A stretch of 7,039 nt of DNA from an uncultured Clostridia bacterium (GTDB lineage Bacteria > Bacillota > Clostridia > Peptostreptococcales > Anaerovoracaceae), in NCBI GenBank assembly GCA_937928455.1, contig CALFUG010000108.1, positions 1 through 7,039 of the forward strand, written 5' to 3'. Within the stretch, counting starts at the first letter, position 1, and each line of letters starts with the position of its first letter. The notes beneath the pieces were generated by a model. That model did no database searches. It was given only the letters and a program-made list of their open reading frames with translations, and was not told where the DNA came from. Positions 6,068 to 7,039 of this stretch are shown here, piece after piece. The position numbers were made by a program, and so were the translations under genes.

Positions 6068-6799
6068 ATGAATATCATAATTGATGGCAGGCAAGTTTTG
6101 GCAAAACCGGAAGATACCATCCTACTGGCGGCTCGAAGAGAAGGTATATATATTCCTAGCCTTTGTTTTAACCAAGCTACGGAGCCAACTCACTCATGCA
6201 GACTATGTATGGTGGAGATCCAAGAAAAAGGACGAACCTTCATGGTGGCCTCATGTGCCTATAAAGTTAAGGAAGGTCTTGTTGTAACAACGGAGTCGGA
6301 AACCCTGAGGAAAGTACGAAACACTTTGTTGCAATTGCTCTATGCCCAAGCTCCTGAAAATCCGGCCATAGTATCTTTAATGGAGAGGTATCAAGTGGTT
6401 CCAAAGGAGAAATTGGCGCCCAAGGAGGGCCAGTGTATATTATGCGGACTTTGTGTGGAGGCTTGTAAGAAGCTGGGAGCATCATCCATTTCTACGATTC
6501 ATCGCGGGGTGACAAAGGAAGTAAATACGCCCTATGGTATTCAAGCAAAGAATTGTATCGGATGTGCCAGTTGCGCCGGATTTTGTCCCACCCATTGTAT
6601 TACAGTGGAAGATACGGAGGAGGGTCGAACCATTTGGAACAAAAAGTTCAAGTGGGCCCGTTGTGAAGTTTGTGGGGCCATTGTTGGGACAGAGCAACAT
6701 TATAAGGCATCTACCGGGGACACCCAGGTGGTTTGCCCGGATTGTCGCAGAAAGACCATGACGGACGTGTTTGCGGACACCCTGGGGGAAAGATATTGA
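6068..6799 (+). CDS. NuoG N-terminal-like Fe-S subunit with C-terminal CxxC pairs (BfuA-like)
   Basis: This 243-residue electron-wiring subunit resembles the N-terminal part of NuoG and of HydA of [FeFe] hydrogenases. A plant-type [2Fe-2S] ferredoxin domain comes first (C33, C44, C47, C63, including SCRLCMVEI). A two-[4Fe-4S] domain follows (C123/126/129/133 and C163/166/169/173). The His-Cys3 cluster motif normally lying between them in NuoG and HydA is missing, and there is no H-cluster or molybdopterin domain, so it is neither hydrogenase nor formate dehydrogenase. The tail has two CxxC pairs (C199/C202 and C223/C226), resembling a zinc ribbon or rubredoxin-like knuckle. SD GGAGGTG (6056-6062) sits between the upstream stop and ATG, so this is a tightly linked last gene of the operon. 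It probably links the four-cluster AOR subunit to the flavin subunit or to external ferredoxin. Confidence 0.92.
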   Translation: MNIIIDGRQVLAKPEDTILLAARREGIYIPSLCFNQATEPTHSCRLCMVEIQEKGRTFMVASCAYKVKEGLVVTTESETLRKVRNTLLQLLYAQAPENPAIVSLMERYQVVPKEKLAPKEGQCILCGLCVEACKKLGASSISTIHRGVTKEVNTPYGIQAKNCIGCASCAGFCPTHCITVEDTEEGRTIWNKKFKWARCEVCGAIVGTEQHYKASTGDTQVVCPDCRRKTMTDVFADTLGERY

Positions 6800-6819
6800 T
6801 TCATCATATGCGATAAAAG

Positions 6820-6860
6820 ATCTCTTGCTCATAAACATTGGGGAGCAAGAGATTTATTTA
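6820..6860 (+). terminator. Rho-independent terminator of the AOR operon
   Basis: ATCTCTTGCTC (6820-6830) and GAGCAAGAGAT (6843-6853) form a perfect 11-bp stem around a 12-base loop. TTATTTA follows and AAAAG precedes it, so a T-rich tail is present although interrupted by A. It begins 20 bases after the last stop codon of the operon and precedes an independent promoter. Confidence 0.8.
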
Positions 6861-6895
6861 TGGTTCAAAAGAAGGATAAGAGCCGGAAAGAGAGA

Positions 6896-6924
6896 TTGGA
6901 TTTTCAACGAAAATGTGGCATAAT
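6896..6924 (+). promoter_or_regulatory. Sigma-A-type promoter for the downstream gene
   Basis: A TTGGAT -35 (6896-6901) and a CATAAT -10 (6919-6924) are separated by 17 bases, and TGG directly before the -10 (6916-6918) gives an extended -10. Transcription would start near 6931, leaving about 30 bases of leader before the ATG at 6961. This suggests the last gene is expressed independently of the sigma-54 operon. Confidence 0.6.
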
Positions 6925-6960
6925 AGTAGGACAAAGCAACAAATAGGAATGGAGAAAAAA

Positions 6961-7039
6961 ATGGGTCAAAATGTAAATGGGTTTGACAAAGAACCGGTAA
7001 ACATTGCAGAAGGAATATTTTGGGTCGGATATTCCGACC
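6961..7039 (+). CDS. Probable metallo-beta-lactamase-fold/ODP-type protein (flavodiiron family relative), 3'-truncated
   Basis: Only the first 26 codons are present before the window ends. The start is supported by GGAG (6951-6954) six bases upstream and by a promoter before it. The segment EPVNIAEGIFWVGYSD resembles the opening strands of the oxygen-binding diiron (ODP) metallo-beta-lactamase fold found in FprA-type flavodiiron proteins and related oxygen-sensing proteins, where an (I/L)A(E/D)GI(Y/F)WVG pattern is common. The metal ligands (HxExD) would lie beyond the window, so diiron binding cannot be judged. If correct, a role in oxygen or NO reduction would fit beside an oxygen-sensitive tungsten enzyme, but it is probably a separate transcription unit. 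Confidence 0.55.
   Translation, partial: MGQNVNGFDKEPVNIAEGIFWVGYSD

Noticed and set aside
3799..6799. Respiratory complex I or a bifurcating [FeFe] hydrogenase
   Set aside because: There are no quinone or membrane subunits and no NuoG C-terminal domain. The NuoG-like protein stops at 243 residues without the H-cluster motifs. The catalytic partner in the operon is AOR.
6916..6932. A second sigma-54 promoter (TGGCAT...) before the last gene
   Set aside because: The required GC ten bases after GG is absent (GG is found instead). The same bases fit an extended -10 sigma-A promoter better.
1..7039. Mobile elements, CRISPR arrays, tRNA or rRNA genes, or minus-strand genes
   Set aside because: No repeat arrays, transposase motifs or structural RNA signatures were recognised, and minus-strand open frames all lie opposite well-supported plus-strand genes.

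Overview
The window holds an apparently complete, co-directional operon for a tungsten-type aldehyde:ferredoxin oxidoreductase (AOR) joined to a NuoEFG-like flavin/Fe-S module, together with its probable sigma-54 control system. It is flanked by two genes cut by the window edges. Everything is on the plus strand. Very strong Shine-Dalgarno (SD) sequences (AAGGAGGTG type), Clostridia-like Fe-S proteins, short intergenic gaps and the anaerobic metabolism all suggest a strictly anaerobic Firmicute (Clostridia or a relative). I cannot assign a genus from the sequence.

Layout. 1-1016: C-terminal part of a sigma-54 enhancer-binding activator (AAA+ domain plus Fis-type HTH); its N-terminal sensor lies outside the window. 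979-1208: a compact control region with tandem GTTCC-N6-GAACA repeats (likely activator sites, inside the 3' end of the activator gene), a Rho-independent terminator, a near-perfect -24/-12 sigma-54 promoter, and a leader whose SD is separated from the GTG start by a possible hairpin. 1209-1679: a ferredoxin-like subunit with four [4Fe-4S] clusters. 1683-3485: the tungstopterin AOR catalytic subunit. 3487-3765: a MoaD/ThiS-like protein ending in Gly-Gly. 3799-4287, 4280-6055 and 6068-6799: NuoE-, NuoF- and NuoG(N-terminal)-like subunits. A strong terminator follows at about 6820-6860. A separate sigma-A-type promoter then precedes the start of a probable metallo-beta-lactamase/ODP-type (flavodiiron-related) gene at 6961.

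How the genes work together (inference from families). The AOR oxidises an aldehyde to its acid at a tungstopterin centre. Electrons pass through its [4Fe-4S] cluster and the four-cluster subunit into the NuoEFG-like module, whose FMN subunit reduces NAD(P)+, probably while also reducing ferredoxin. This is the organisation described for the bifurcating WOR/Bfu enzymes (WorL-WorS-BfuABC, Acetomicrobium mobile); no hydrogenase, quinone or membrane subunit is present. I count 13 predicted Fe-S clusters. The MoaD-like protein probably supplies the dithiolene sulfur of the cofactor. The activator gene beside a sigma-54 promoter suggests that the operon is switched on by a substrate or metabolic signal.
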